Positions 43,328 through 56,009 are shown, counted from the stretch's first letter. The stretch is DNA of 64,000 nucleotides from Euphorbia lathyris (GCF_963576675.1 NC_088916.1:84833501-84897500), one strand, 5' to 3'. Made by a program: numbers and translations. The notes: generated from the letters alone by a model not told the origin.

Positions 43328-46190
43328 TCCCACACACAAATCATTTGTCAGCGAATGTGAAGAGAGCGAGGTGGTGTATGTTGTAATGGTTAAGGCAAAT
43401 CACGAAGCCTTCCCAGTGGACAAATACGAAATGCCGAATGAAGTGACCCGCCTACTCGGCGAGTATCAGGATCTTTTCCCTGAAGAGTTGCCAAGTGGGT
43501 TACCACCTTTGAAGGACATCCAACATCATATCGATCTTGTGCCTGGGGCTAGTTTACCAAGCCTATCCCATTATCGAATGAGTCCAAAGGAGAATGACAT
43601 CATGAGGCAGAAGGAGGAAGAACTCATTGAGATGGGATACGTTAGGGAAAGTATGAGTCCATGCGCCGTCCCAGCCCTACTTACGCCCAAGAAGGATGGA
43701 TCTTGGCGGATGTGCGTGGACAGCAGGGCTATTAACAAGATCACTATCAAGTATAAGTTCCCTATTCCAAGGCTGGATGATATGCTAGACCAACTTGGCG
43801 GATCCAGAGTTTTCTCCAAGATTGATCTCAGGAGTGGTTATCATCAGATACGAATTCGATCTGGGGATGAGTGGAAGACCGCTTTCAAGACCAGAGATGG
43901 ATTGTATGAGTGGTTAGTTATGCCATTCGGGATGACTAACGCCCCCAGTACATTCATGAGGCTGATGAATCAGGTGCTTCGCCCCGTGATTGGAAAATTT
44001 GTAGTTGTGTATTTTGATAACATCCTGATTCATAGTGAGACCTTGGTGGAGCATGTGGAGCATTTGCAGGTAGTGTTTGACCTGTTAAGGAAGCACCAGT
44101 GATACGCCAACATTAAGAAGTGTGATTTCGTCATGGAAAGCCTGGTTTTCCTTGGGTTCGTGGTTAGTGGCGATGGGGTCCAAGTTGATGGGGAGAAGGT
44201 AAGATCCATCCGAGAATGGCCTACTCCGAGGAACGTGGGGGACATCAGGAGTTTTCATGGGCTAGCAACATTTTATCGACGATTCATCAAAAACTTCAGT
44301 TCCATAGTAGCCCCGTTGACGGAGTGTTTGAAGAAAGGAAAGGGGTTCGCGTGGGCGGATGCTCAAGAGGAGAGCTTCGCTTTGATCAAGGAAAAGCTGA
44401 GTACAGCGCCAGTGCTGGCGTATCCCAATTTTGATAAATTGTTCGAAGTTGAGTGTGATGCCAGTGGAGTTGGGATTGGTGGTGTCCTGATGCAAGAAAA
44501 GAGGCACATTGCGTATTTTAGTGAGAAGCTCTGTGAGGCAAGGCAAAAGTGGGCCACGTATGATCAAGAATTTTATGCTGTAGTGAGGGCGTTAAAAGTA
44601 TGGGAACACTACTTGGTGGGGAAATAATTCATCCTCTACACTGACCACCAAGCTCTCAAGTATCTGGGAAGTCAAAAGCAACTTCGAAGCTCCATGCATG
44701 CCCGATTGTCAGCATTCATAGATAAGTTTCTCTATAAACTTGTCCATAAGGATGGAAAACAGAACAAGATGGCGTACGCCTTGAGTCGAAGGGTGTTACT
44801 ATTAAAGACAGTGAACCTGAAAGTCGAGTGTTTTGAGCACATCCGAGGGGAATACCTGGCGGATCCTGATTTTGGCAGTATCTGGGAAAAGTGTCAGCAC
44901 CAGCATGGGGATGGGGCGTATCACTTAATGGATGAGTATCTTATAAGGGGCAACAAACTTTGCTTACCATGCACCTCCATTCGTGAAAAGGTTGTGCGGG
45001 ATCTGTATGGCGGATGTCTAGGAGGGCATTTTGGGCGAGATAAGACATACGAAGTAGTGAGTTCCCGTTATTTCTGGCCTAAGATGAGGAGGGATGTTGC
45101 CTACTTGGTAGAATGATGCTATGTTTGCCAGACCGCTAAGGGACACACTACAAACGCCGGCTTGAATGTACCCCTGCCTGTACCAGAAACTATATGGGAG
45201 GATCTATCCATGGACTTTGTCCTAGGATTACCCAGAACTCAACAAGGCATGGATTCCATCTTTGTCATTGTTGACCGGTTTTCGAAGATAGCACACTTCA
45301 TACCATGTCGCAAAACTAACGATGCCTCAGTGACTGCCAAGTTATTTTTCAAAGAGATTGTCAGACTACATGGCGTGCCGAGAAGCATTGTCTCAAATTG
45401 TGATACGAAGTTCCTAAGTCACTTCTGGCGGACGTTGTGGGCTCTTTTTGATACGTCTCTGAAGTTTAGTACTATCTCCCACCCTCAGACAGACGGTCAG
45501 ATAGAAGTAGTCAATCGAACTTTGGGAAACTTACTGCGCAGCAAGTGTAAGGATAAGCCCAGGATGTGGGACATGGTCTTGGCCTAGGCTGAGTTCGCCT
45601 ACAATGGATCTATACATTCAGGAACCGGAAAATCACCCTTTACGGTGGTATATACGAAGACCCCGAATCATACTCTTGATATAGCACATCTTCCTAAGGG
45701 GAACGTGACCGCTAACCAGCTAGCCAAAGACTATGTACAGATGCATCAGAAGGTGAAGGAGAATCTTAAGGAGAGAAACCAGAAATTAAAAGCTAAGGTA
45801 GATGAGCACTGTAGGGACCTACAATTTGAAGTTGGGGATGAGGTTATGGTATACTTGGGTAAAGAGAGACTCGCCAACGCCCTAAGTAGTAAGCTTTGAC
45901 CTAGGAAATACGGGCCATATAAAGTCACCAAGAAGATCAACACTAATGCCTATCATATAGCGTTGCCGAATTGGCTCGGTAAAATGTCACCAGCTTTCAA
46001 CATCTGTGACCTCAGTCCGTGGAAACCAGATGGCCCCCTGGACACGAGCAAGTCATCGCCTTGCTCTTTTAAAGAAGGAGAGAATGATGCAGACATCCTA
46101 ACTAGGGTCGTCTCCCAAACACACCTTGGCGGATCCTCTGACACGACGTACCACACAAGCAACGCAAGCACCTATCAGGGCGGATCCTAG
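43328..46190 (+). pseudogene. CRM copy 2 reverse transcriptase, RNase H and integrase
   Basis: The frame is kept over the whole length, with five stops: TGA 44100-44102, TAA 44625-44627, TGA 45114-45116 (shared with copy 1), TAG 45585-45587 and TGA 45897-45899. Both Asp-to-Asn changes of copy 1 (YFDNIL at 44010-44027 and SNCDTKF) are present, so they predate the duplication. A 9-bp in-frame duplication (VEHVEHLQ for VEHLQ) lies near 44050. The Gln codon that became a stop at 20167 in copy 1 is intact here (44758). There is no gag or 5' LTR: this is the 3' half of a CRM element reproduced by the tandem duplication. Confidence 0.9.
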
Positions 46191-46656
46191 GGATGTACAA
46201 GTGGGGCGGACCTCAGATTATATAAGAGGGCGTATCAACTTCTATTCCTAGGCGGATCCCCGGACTTCAGATTATATAAGAGGGCGTATCAATTTCTATT
46301 CCTAGGCGGATCCCCAAGCTTACTTCCTCACGAAGTAAATCACCAACCACCCTAACATTCCGTATATGCACCTCTGTACGAATTGTCTGGGCGTATCACT
46401 TATTTTACCCTTTTGTTTACCGCTTTGTTGTAACCCTAGTAGGGGTAATCCTGGTCTTTACTATCATTAGGGGATGTATTTAAACCCCCACTTTTGTAAG
46501 GATATACAACTTTTTATCAATCAAAAATCATTCTCTTTGAGAACCTAAGGTTTATACCTTGTTATATTGGGATTCACTCCTTCTAGTTTAGCTAGAGAAG
46601 AACCTCTTTGTTGGTTTACGATTAAAACTTTCGTTTATCGCTTTCAATCTGTATCA
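46085..46656 (+). repeat. 3' LTR of CRM copy 2
   Basis: 572 bp, TGATGCAGACATCC...TATCA, followed by CTTAT (46657-46661) and the same flank as copy 1. Confidence 0.9.
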
Positions 46657-47602
46657 CTTATAAGAGTACAAAAGGCAGACTTGAACTAGGACTCCTGCTC
46701 ATATTATAATTCAAACTTCCTAAATAAAGATTCTGAAAATAAAATCATACCCCTATTAGAATTAAAACTTCCTAAATAATAATTCTGATAATAAATTCCT
46801 ACTCCTCATGGACTAAGACTTCCTAAATAAATAACAATTATGAAACTAGTAAGTCCTAAACCTAATCAAAATAACGATTTATTATGATATAGACTAGCTA
46901 CAACAGTTTTAACATTGCCTTCCCCTACAAAAATGAGTGTGATCTCATGCACAAAGATGATAACTGGAGCTACTTCACCAAAGCATCAGTTGGTGATAGG
47001 ATCTTCATCATCTGGTTCTAGTAAAGGTTCCTCTATATAAATCACAAATAATATTCATAAAGTCATTATAAAAACACAAATAATACTCTCAAGTCATTAT
47101 AAAACCACAAATAATTCATAGCAGATCGACCAGATGAGAGGAAAAATTCGATCAAAGCAGATTGACCAGATGAGAGAGATCGACTTCAGTAAAGCAATCG
47201 AGGAAGACAACTGATTGCACAGAACCACAGAAGAACTCGACCAGATGAGGGAAAAGATTTAGGAATTTCAATTTTGTTAGGGTTCAATGCATCGCACAGG
47301 AGAGATTTTCAATTTTAGTTTAGGGTTCAATCGATTTGGTGTCTGTATATACTAGTAATCCTGAGATTATTTCATTTTAATTCTTATATTTTCTTAGTTT
47401 TAAAAAAAACCCTTCTACTTTCAAAAGTTTTTTAAAAAACCCCAAAAGTGTCCCCGAAGTGTCCCCGCGTATCCCCTCATTTAAAAAAAGGGGATACTTC
47501 CTAGGGGTGTCCCGTATGTATCCCGCTGAATCCCCGCATCCGGAGTATCGGATACGCGTATGGTGACCTCCGGAAAGTATCAATGTTTCATAGCAGCTCT
47601 AA

Positions 47603-47924
47603 GACCATCTCCAACCCAGCATCAAACCGTATGCATCAAAATAGGGTCATTTATCATCAAATTTGATGCTCCATCAAATTTTTTGATGGAGCATCATTTA
47701 ATAAAATAATATTATTTATTTTCTTTTTCATTTATTTTATATACATAAAAACGAGAATTCAAGAATCATTTAACACTAATAATCAATCTATGCAAAATCA
47801 TTTAACTCTAATAATGATAAAATGGGTTGGAGTAAAAACATTGTAGCAACATCAAAACAGAGAGAGAAAATGATAAAAACATGGTTTGATGCAGTAAATT
47901 TGATGAAATGTGTTGGAGATTATC
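47603..47924. mobile_element. Tourist-like MITE, copy 2
   Basis: 322 bp flanked by TAA (47600-47602 and 47925-47927), same ends as the copy at 23011-23332. Confidence 0.8.
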
Positions 47925-49540
47925 TAAGCCCTGGTTAGTTGCAAACTGAAAAGAACTGTTCATTATACCCAAAAGCAATATTACCATCCATACGTGGTTC
48001 AGATCAACGCGGTTAGGTTTTGACAACAACAAATTTAACTTGTCAAAACTAATTTGTGTGACTCACTTATATACCAAGTAAAACAAAATTCACTTGAAAT
48101 TATATGATTATCGATTTATACACGTGACCAAGATCAGGTAACAAGTTATCACTGCATATTGATGTTACTCGACGAGCAACACCTTTCATTTGAAGTCAAT
48201 ATATTAGTTGGACAAATAATCATTGAGTTATACAAGCATTTATATGAAATTAGCCCTTTTAAATTTAATGAAATATTTAAATTTTGTTTTTAACGTCTTC
48301 TAAACACTGTATTTTTTTTTCATGTGTATACATATGATTGTGATTTGTTACTCATGAGTTAACAAATTACGAACACGTGCAGTGGAGATGGCATGATTTG
48401 TGACATAGAAGATAATTTAAGGAATTATTTTCAAATTGACTGAACTTGTCAACGTTAGGAGTAATATTGCTCTTAACTGTCAATCTTAGAGTCACAGTTG
48501 CACAATTTTAGACGTTAGAGGTAAAATTGCACATACCTATCAATGTTGAGGCTATTTTTACATCTTATCTGAGTTTCAAATTTTCTATTAGTATGTGTTT
48601 GCCGCTTACCCTTCCTCGCTAACCAATCTTTAATCAAATAAAAATATCTGTTAGTATGGATGAAATTGAGTTTACTTAAAAATGTTATGCATAAAATTTT
48701 ATTATTTTATATATTTAGTGTACATATGTACTTTCAGAAAACATATTAGGATCAAATTTAGAACTTATCCGTAAATTAATTATGTATGAAAATTATAACA
48801 AATGTATTTAAGATATAACACCCTCATTTCAAATGGCCCATTTTTTATTTTTCAATTTTCACATTTTTTAAATACAAAATTTATTTGTTGCAATAAAATG
48901 AACAAAAGAGTGGAGAATTTATCTGTACATGAGTACTCATGGTTGTAATATAAAATAGGTATACTTTGTAAGTTCATCAGGTTCAAAAAATTTATCTAGA
49001 TACAATATATATTTATCTTTTGAAATGGAGTCATCGTTTTAATTAGATGCCGTAAAATATAATTTTCTGCTTATTTATTTTTAAAAATAATATGTGAATT
49101 TATAGTCATAAAAAAAACTTTTTTTATGACTATAAAAAATAATAAAAATAATTTTTTTTTTAAATTTTCCTAAATGACATATAGTTTTGAATAAAAAATA
49201 AACTAAGCGGATAACCATCATAAGTGTTATGATGTAAAATATGGCAACTTATCTTTGACCTATTTCAAATAAAAGAAACATTGAATCTAAACAACATCGC
49301 CTCAATTGGTAAGCAGTTACATATATAAACAAAAATTATAATATTTATTTTAGGAAAAAGGAATAAATAAAATTATAATAATTAAATATTTAGGAAAATG
49401 ATGTTATTTTTAGAATTTCCATTAAGCAGTTACATATATAAACAAAAATGAATAATATTTAATTTATAAGTTTTAATTTGTTTTAAACCATTTATTTTAT
49501 GAGTTTTAAATAATGAAGTAGTTTCTATATATACACAATC

Positions 49541-49942
49541 GGGGTGTTTGTTAGAAGGGATATAGGAGGTGGGATATGAATAAAAAACACGAGATAAGTT
49601 ATCTCATGTTTGTTTGGGAGATAGAAGAGTGAGACGGATGAAGGATAAGCTTCTTATCCCTCGAATCCTATACCCAAGAGGGGGTGGTATAAGATGGTGG
49701 GATAAGCTCCTGCGATTTTAATAGGATGGAAAAGTCCATTTTATCCCTCAAATTAATGTTATGTAGTTTAAATAGGGTTAAAATAGTAAAATGTATTATT
49801 TTATCCCTATCCTTATCCCACGTACCAAACATTGAATAATAATTCTCGACTATCATATTTTTATCCTTATCCCAACTATTTATCCTTATCCCTATCCCAA
49901 CCTTTATTCCTATCCCTATCCCAATAGAATACCAAACGCCCC
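49541..49942. mobile_element. hAT-like MITE, copy 2
   Basis: Counterpart of 24948-25349, GGGGTGTTTGTTAG...CAAACGCCCC, with a few substitutions. Confidence 0.6.
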
Positions 49943-50054
49943 GAATGGGTAGGTGAGTTTATTTGTATATATAATTGATATAAGTATAGTCGCTGCTCCA
50001 TGCTAGTTTTACACCTTATTGAAAGAGAATATAAAAAGATCTTCATGGCTGCTC

Positions 50055-50157
50055 TGGCTAATATTGCACATGTCGCCGACAATGACTAATCATGAGGAGG
50101 ACTTGTTTCCTCCTCTAGTTATGGTTGATCGCCGGCGACATTGTGCAATATTAGCCA
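50055..50157 (+). other. inverted-repeat hairpin, copy 2
   Basis: Both arms (50055-50078 and 50133-50157) are unchanged from copy 1. The visible difference is one base just inside the right arm (GATCGCC for GATGGCC). Confidence 0.5.
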
Positions 50158-51394
50158 CCAGTAGTCTTTCTTTAGCCACAAAGTGTTTTAGCACAAGTCA
50201 ACAGTTATGGAAGGTGTTTTTCTTCTTGCAGATTCATACAAATTTAATCAACAAATCAGAGTTATCAAGGTTTTTTTCATATTGCAGATTCATAAAAAAA
50301 AATTAGTCAACAAATTTTCATATTATGTTCTTTCATCATCCATTTGATTAGATCTGTTTTTAATTTGTGAATTGTACTGCAGTCTCGTATAGATTATAGG
50401 TTTGATTACCTTTTGGGAAGGAAAAATTAGTGTAAATTAGGGTCGGACTTCTTCTTTTTTTCGATTTCTGATTTGCAGATGAACATTTTTAATTTGAATT
50501 GATTTTTTTTTTTAATAATTGGGTTCTTAATTCGAAGATGAACATATTTTTTATTATTTTCCTGCTTTTTTCCACCCAATTCAAGCTTGTATGTATATTT
50601 GTTTATTCAATCAATGGATTTTGAATATGGGATGATTCAATAAAGTTATCTTACCAATTAGGTTTTTCAGTTCTTGGTTCTGCAAGGGAACTGCTGGAAT
50701 TTTAGAGTTTTTATCAAATTAGGCTTCTTCTTCTTAATTTAATTTTTTATCCAATCCTAATCCAACCCCTAAGTTTTGTTTTAATTCAAACTGTTATTCT
50801 TGACAATTAAAGCAGCTTAGTCTGGAATCTCTTTTTTTTTTTGGGTTAAATGAGAAATTATATCCTAATCGAACATTAATATGTAATTCTAAAATATAAT
50901 TTTTTATTTGGAGGTATAATTCCATGGTTTTCTTACAAAATGGTTAAGAAAAATTGAATAAAATATCAATAAACTTGAAGATTTTACAATGACATTTACA
51001 TGTCAAACAACATATATTTTTTAAATTACATTTTTTTTCTTGTCTTAGTACAAATGGAAAGAGTGATGTAAAGAGATTTGCTGTGTTCACAACAAAGAGT
51101 GATGTATATAGTTTTATTTTGTACATTTCATTAGAAGTTTTGATAGGTATACCATTGATTACGACACTAGGTGTATTCTGTGGTGCCTAAGATTTTATGG
51201 GGTGAATTAGCAAAGGTTCTGTATCCTAATTTGGAGCATAGTTTGTCTCTTATAAAAATAAAATGCAGATTACTGGCTGTTAATTAATGAATTGAACACA
51301 TTAACTATTAGTTCTTCATATTATGGAATAGTTTGCTCATGTTTTCCATCTCCTAACATCAAGTGATTCATAGTTGTAGAATCAATTGGACAGA

Positions 51395-52741
51395 ATCTCT
51401 GTGGGATCGATCTTTATACGTAAGTATACTGTATTACTTGGAGGGGTAAAAGATAGGAAATGGAGGCGTGTAATTGTTTCTAGTTTTTTTTTCAATGTTT
51501 TGGCAAAACAACCCCAACCCAAGTATTAATGTCCTAAAGTATCAATTAGTTCCCGAAACAAACTTTAAAACCAAGTCTTGAATAGCATTAACTTTTGATA
51601 GGATAAACATTCATTTGACAATTCTAAAATTGAATCGTCGGGTCATGAATAAAAACTTGAATAACTCTTTTTGAATAAACACTCATTTTTAGAGTTGTCA
51701 AAAAAAAAATACTCATTTTTAGACATTTACCCATAGTTGAAACACTTGAACTTGTAGCACACAAACGCACCCATGGAGAGATACTTTGAGCCACGAGCAC
51801 ATTAAATAGCTAGATTATTTTTCTTTGATGTGGGATCCACACTTGTTTTTAACTATAGGGCTTGCATCAAATACTAACCGAAACCACACGCATCGAACTA
51901 GGAATTTGATATGATTAAGGCCTTTTTTCATTTCGCCACCACATCCAATAGCCTACCCGAAATCATTTTCCCTTGTTCACCATTTTGAGCCTTGCCCTTC
52001 TTTTGCCACCACAATATAACCCTATTCCATCACTTTCTATCCAAAAATCCCAGAATCTATGAGTTTCTAATAGATAAATATGAGTCTAAAAAAGAGAGCA
52101 TCAAAGCAAAAACATATACATTCTTTGGCTCACACACATTACCCCCTAGGAATACAATTCTCACATTCCGAAAAAAAAAAGCTTATTCAAAATTTTTGAG
52201 AAAAAAGGGGAAGAAAAGAAAAGAAATAAATAAATAAATGCTCTCAACTACCCAATAGCGACTTAACGTTTTAGAAACTTAATAAGATGCTTAAGCCTCA
52301 TTTCTATCATAATCACACCAAACCTTAACCCTTCATTACAACCCAATTAAGCCCTTTTGATCAAATCCTAGTAAGGAGGCATAGTGTTAGAGGTTGGATG
52401 ACCGTGCAATGCAAGCCCACGATAGTTATCACTTGTGTTGGAAAATTGAGAGGAAACACCTTACCCGGAACACTTGAGCGTAAAGAGTGAATCCTATGTG
52501 AGGTGTTTAACGAGTTCATTGGGTATCAACTATTTGAAAAATGTCTCACTAAGGGCCAAAAGTATAAATTCAAAAATCGTTTAATTACTCAAGGTGTTTA
52601 TCATCTTTCGGACGGCTCGAAATTATGATCTTCTACATTGTTACTTGAAATGAATCATGTCTCATTGTTGATTTATTTGAGTGCTTGGTCTTCTAGCTTT
52701 GTTTTCGGATTTAATTTGCTTGAGGACAAGCAAAAGCTTAA
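51395..52741 (+). mobile_element. decayed Athila/Tat-type gypsy remnant
   Basis: It begins near the LTR-type motif TCTCTGTGGGATCGATC (about 51399) and ends with CTTGAGGACAAGCAAAAGCT followed by TAAAT (52718-52741), the phrase that in Athila/Tat elements sits just before the polypurine tract. No intact ORF between them. Boundaries are approximate. Confidence 0.4.
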
Positions 52742-52892
52742 ATATTTGTTTTTCATCCATGATTCCATGACTAATAAATTGAATATCCACAATATTTCGA
52801 AATATTGTGGATATTTAATTACTTTTAGTTTGCATATATCACATGAGAAATGAAATTTAATAGTCATGGAATCATTGATGAAAAACAAATAT
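52742..52892. mobile_element. fold-back element (MITE-like)
   Basis: 151 bp. The outer arms ATATTTGTTTTTCATCCATG and ...GAAAAACAAATAT pair over about 30 bp with one mismatch. Inside lies a perfect 34-bp palindrome centred on TTTCGAAA (about 52781-52814), so the whole could form a compound hairpin. Confidence 0.6.
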
Positions 52893-53019
52893 AAGATCTT
52901 AAAGGGCAAAAATACTAATTAATTGTATTATAATAAATAAAAAATATAGAACTAAATAAAAATATAACATATAAAGTTAATAGGGAAAGAATATAATATG
53001 ATTAATTTAATTATGATGT

Positions 53020-53229
53020 TTAGCTTAAATTGTATATATTTTGGAAACGTTAAGTTTAAATTCGTATTATTTTGTAAACGTTAAGTCTATATTGGTGCTA
53101 TTTTGTACGTGAGGCCTAAATTGATACTATATTATAAACGTTAAGCCTAAATTGATATTATGTTGTAAACGTTATGTCTATATTGTTACTATTTTGAACG
53201 TTGAGCCTAAATTGGTACTTGTTTTACTT
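53020..53229. repeat. minisatellite, about 30 bp x 7
   Basis: Six full units of 29-31 bp and one partial of the form TTAAGCCTAAATTGATACTA then TTTTGTAAACG, each with a few substitutions. Confidence 0.75.
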
Positions 53230-53872
53230 TTATAAAATAGGATAAAGAGTTGTCACTTCAAATTGAATTTAATCTATTTTGACTATTAATTTTATAAAAT
53301 AGAAACAAAAACTTAATGATTAGACAATTATTTCCAAAAACAGACTAGCTTAATATATAAGAACATAGAAACTAGTAAATTATTTATCCAAATTAATCAG
53401 AAAGTATGCAAAAAGAAAAACCCATAATAATTTCACATAATGCAAAAACTTCAGGTTTATGAAAGAACTTGTAAAAGTTGCTCCTACTTGAAGTGCATAA
53501 CATTTTTAAACAACTCCAACTCAGTCAATAGAAAAAGTCAGTTAAAAACATTGATTATGAAGATGTTAAGAGTCCAGAAGTTACTAAATTTACCCACTGC
53601 TACTCCTAATGGTTAAAAACTAAAAGGAAAAAAAATGGCAGATTTGCTACTCCTAATACGAACCCGTCCTTACTACACACCACAGATCGAAAAGGATGGT
53701 TTCAAACCATTGACTTCACAAAACCAATTGCTCCTGGTAACTGAATAAGCTGCCTTTTTCATGAAAAGAAATTCGTAGCCCATTCAAAAACGATAACGGA
53801 ATAGAAGACTTTTCCGAGTTGCTATCCTGATAAGGATTTGATTCCCCCTTCTAATATCATCTAAGGTTGAAC

Positions 53873-56009
53873 CTATCCTGTCCTCCCTGCATCTGAAGTG
53901 AGAGCAAATGTTGTTGAAATCTGCAAAATACAACTCCAATCCAACTCAATTAAGATGTGTTCAGTGCAATACCTGAGTTGTGTTTGCAGATGTTTGTGAG
54001 AGAAACTTAACAAACTCTTTATTCTTTCTCTCAAAATTGAATCTTGCAGAATTTAGCAGCATTTGCTCTCGCTTTAAATCCTCTGTCAACTTCTCCTTTT
54101 CCCATGTCTTCTGTTTGAGCTGATTCTCAGTTTCCCCATGTAGCTATCAGGTGGATTTGCTGACATGGAAGGTTTTGGAAATCTTACATCAACATCAGTC
54201 CTGCGGAACAAAAAAATCCAGAAAGAAGAGGTACCAAATGAGAAATACACATATAACACGCGCTCACACACACATGTAACTCTAAACATAGGGTATGCCA
54301 AAATATGTTATTTACTAGCCAGATGCATCGCATGAAACATAAAGGGCGGTCCGGTGCACTACGCGTCCCCGCTAAGCTAGGGTCCCGAGAGGGATCCCAT
54401 CACAAGGGTCTATTGGGGGCAAGCCTTCCCCTGCCAATTTTTTTTTGACAAGAGGCCGCTCCTAAGACTTGAACCCGTGACCTCTCGGTCACACAACAAC
54501 AACAATGTTTACCGTTGCGCCAATGCTGACCTTTTGAATCGACCATTTTAGACAAAATACGTATTTCTTTTCTTTTGTATGATAGTTGTACAAAAATTGG
54601 GCGAAGAAAAATCCATGCACCAAATATCATGAGTTGAATTTGGAAGGTCAGAGGCTAATGCTATGAACCCTATAGGTGGTCGAATTATAGCACATACATA
54701 ATTCTACAATCTATCACGATTCATAAAGACATTTCTTTCTTAGTGCATTTAAACTACCTACATGCAGAAAGCAAATTCCGAAATACCACAAAAGGAGATG
54801 TTGTAAACCAATGAAATTCACCATTAGATCAGATTGGAAGACAATTTCATATCAATAATGAAAGCAAAATACTTACCAATTCCCCAAGGAAAAGAAACCA
54901 TTAGGCTTAATAATCCCTCCATCCAGTGAAATTGCTCCATCACTTATAAGTGGGAGAGCAAGTAGCATCTCCTCCCTACTTTTGTAAACTTGCAGGCAAG
55001 AAAAGAGGCTGTAAAATAGAGTCTCTCTGAGGCCATAGACATCAGATACATACAACAAATTCATGTAATCCACATGGATCATGTTAACAGCGAAACCAAT
55101 AAATCCAGGTGGGCACTCACCATTAGGCAATTTTGGTCGTAGAAGATCAAGCCTTCTTTGAGGGTCATCATCCACAAATTCACCACAGTAAGGTCTACAA
55201 GGGAAAAAAAGTTTGTAATTCAAGAGCTGAATTCCAAACAGCAATAAAGAAAAGAAAGATATACATGCCTTAAATTTTCGAGACAAATGACAAGAAATCG
55301 ATCATCCAGAGTTCGTCTGATAGTAGTACCAAAGCCTCGAATTCCAGAATCACTATTTATATGGCCTTCCTTGTCATAAGTTTCAAGAGCTTTAACACCT
55401 TCATAAGTCTTGCAAACAATTCCTAGCATTATCTCTACTCCTAAGTACTCTGAAAGAAGCCTGCAATAAGAAAGAATAAGTAAAAGTAGATTGAAAACAG
55501 TGCAGATAACTAACAACAACTGCATTATCATGCAGCTTTTTAAAGCAAAGATCAGTGTGGCAGTAAGTACGGAGGCATTTCACTGATTGAAAATAATAAG
55601 AGCTCTTGGAATTGTGGAGTACATAAATTAACTGACTACATTAGAACCAGGAACAGTATGCTGTATTAACAAGGAAACTAATCATAAGACTTATTTCATA
55701 GAAGAGGAAGAATCTACATGTTAGATAGATAGTAAATATCAATAGCAGATAAAATGCAACTTCAAACTAACATGCTAAGATTATCATCATCCACCTTGCC
55801 CAGAGTAGCAACAATACCAAACACATCCTTAGTAAATGCGAGTTGAGGTGCATGAGTACCATGGCACGTTGTCAGCTGCCACAGAATGCCTGCAGCAGAA
55901 GTTTCATGCTGCAGAATCTGCTTTACTGTTTCTGCCTCACTCTGATTGGAGGAATGGCTTTCACTTTCACCACTAGGAGGTCTTGCAGAGTGATAATTAC
56001 CAAGAATAA
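53873..56009 (-). pseudogene. DMS3-like: DMS3-like gene, copy B (better preserved, still broken)
   Basis: Minus-strand exons: 56009-55772, 55460-55269, 55194-54877, 54200-53973 and a terminal exon 53920-53873 ending TAG. Exon lengths match copy A where undamaged (238 and 192 bp). The third exon is full here ([56 protein letters not shown]), giving the DMS3 hinge region almost complete. The C-terminal exon starts TDVDVRFPKPSMSANPPDSY; two extra bases near its middle (ATGGGGAAAC, against ATGGAAAC in copy A) shift the frame before the helical tail KTWEKEKLTEDLKREQ. The 55460-55269 exon has a GC donor (AAG|GCATGT). N-terminal exons were not found up to 57414, so it is a fragment. Confidence 0.87.
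54341..54533 (-). mobile_element. Au-type SINE, near full length
   Basis: On the minus strand: an A-box-like GTCAGCATTGGCGCAACGGT (54530-54511), TGTGTGACCGAGAGGTCACG, B box GGTTCAAGTC, GCGGCCTCTTGTC, AGACCCTTGTGATGGGATCC and AGCGGGGACGCGTAGTGCAC, then CCGGACCGCCCTTTATG. Pol III promoter boxes are present. It occupies the same DMS3 intron as the truncated SINE in copy A. Confidence 0.85.

Larger units (their letters stand above)
42899..50677. repeat. tandem duplication, right copy (pairs with 18312-26084)
   Basis: Same order as the left copy: end of the copia LTR, CRM 3' half, CTTAT, flank with two MITEs and the hairpin. Past 50677 the sequence is not shared. Confidence 0.9.
46657..50677. other. 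flanking DNA, copy 2: no gene recognised
   Basis: Parallel to 22064-26084, with small indels and substitutions. It begins with the remnant of the small LTR element (to 46914) and includes the two MITEs and the hairpin listed separately. Confidence 0.6.
50678..53872. other. gene-free region with old repeat debris
   Basis: Single-copy relative to the duplication. No host exon recognised. Contents: gypsy debris (51395-52741), a fold-back element (52742-52892), a minisatellite (53020-53229) and AT-rich DNA. From about 53800 it becomes similar to the left edge of DMS3 copy A. Confidence 0.45.

Noticed and set aside
54341..54533. A tRNA gene on the minus strand
   Set aside because: A- and B-box-like motifs are present but no cloverleaf or acceptor stem can be formed, and the downstream part matches an Au SINE body.
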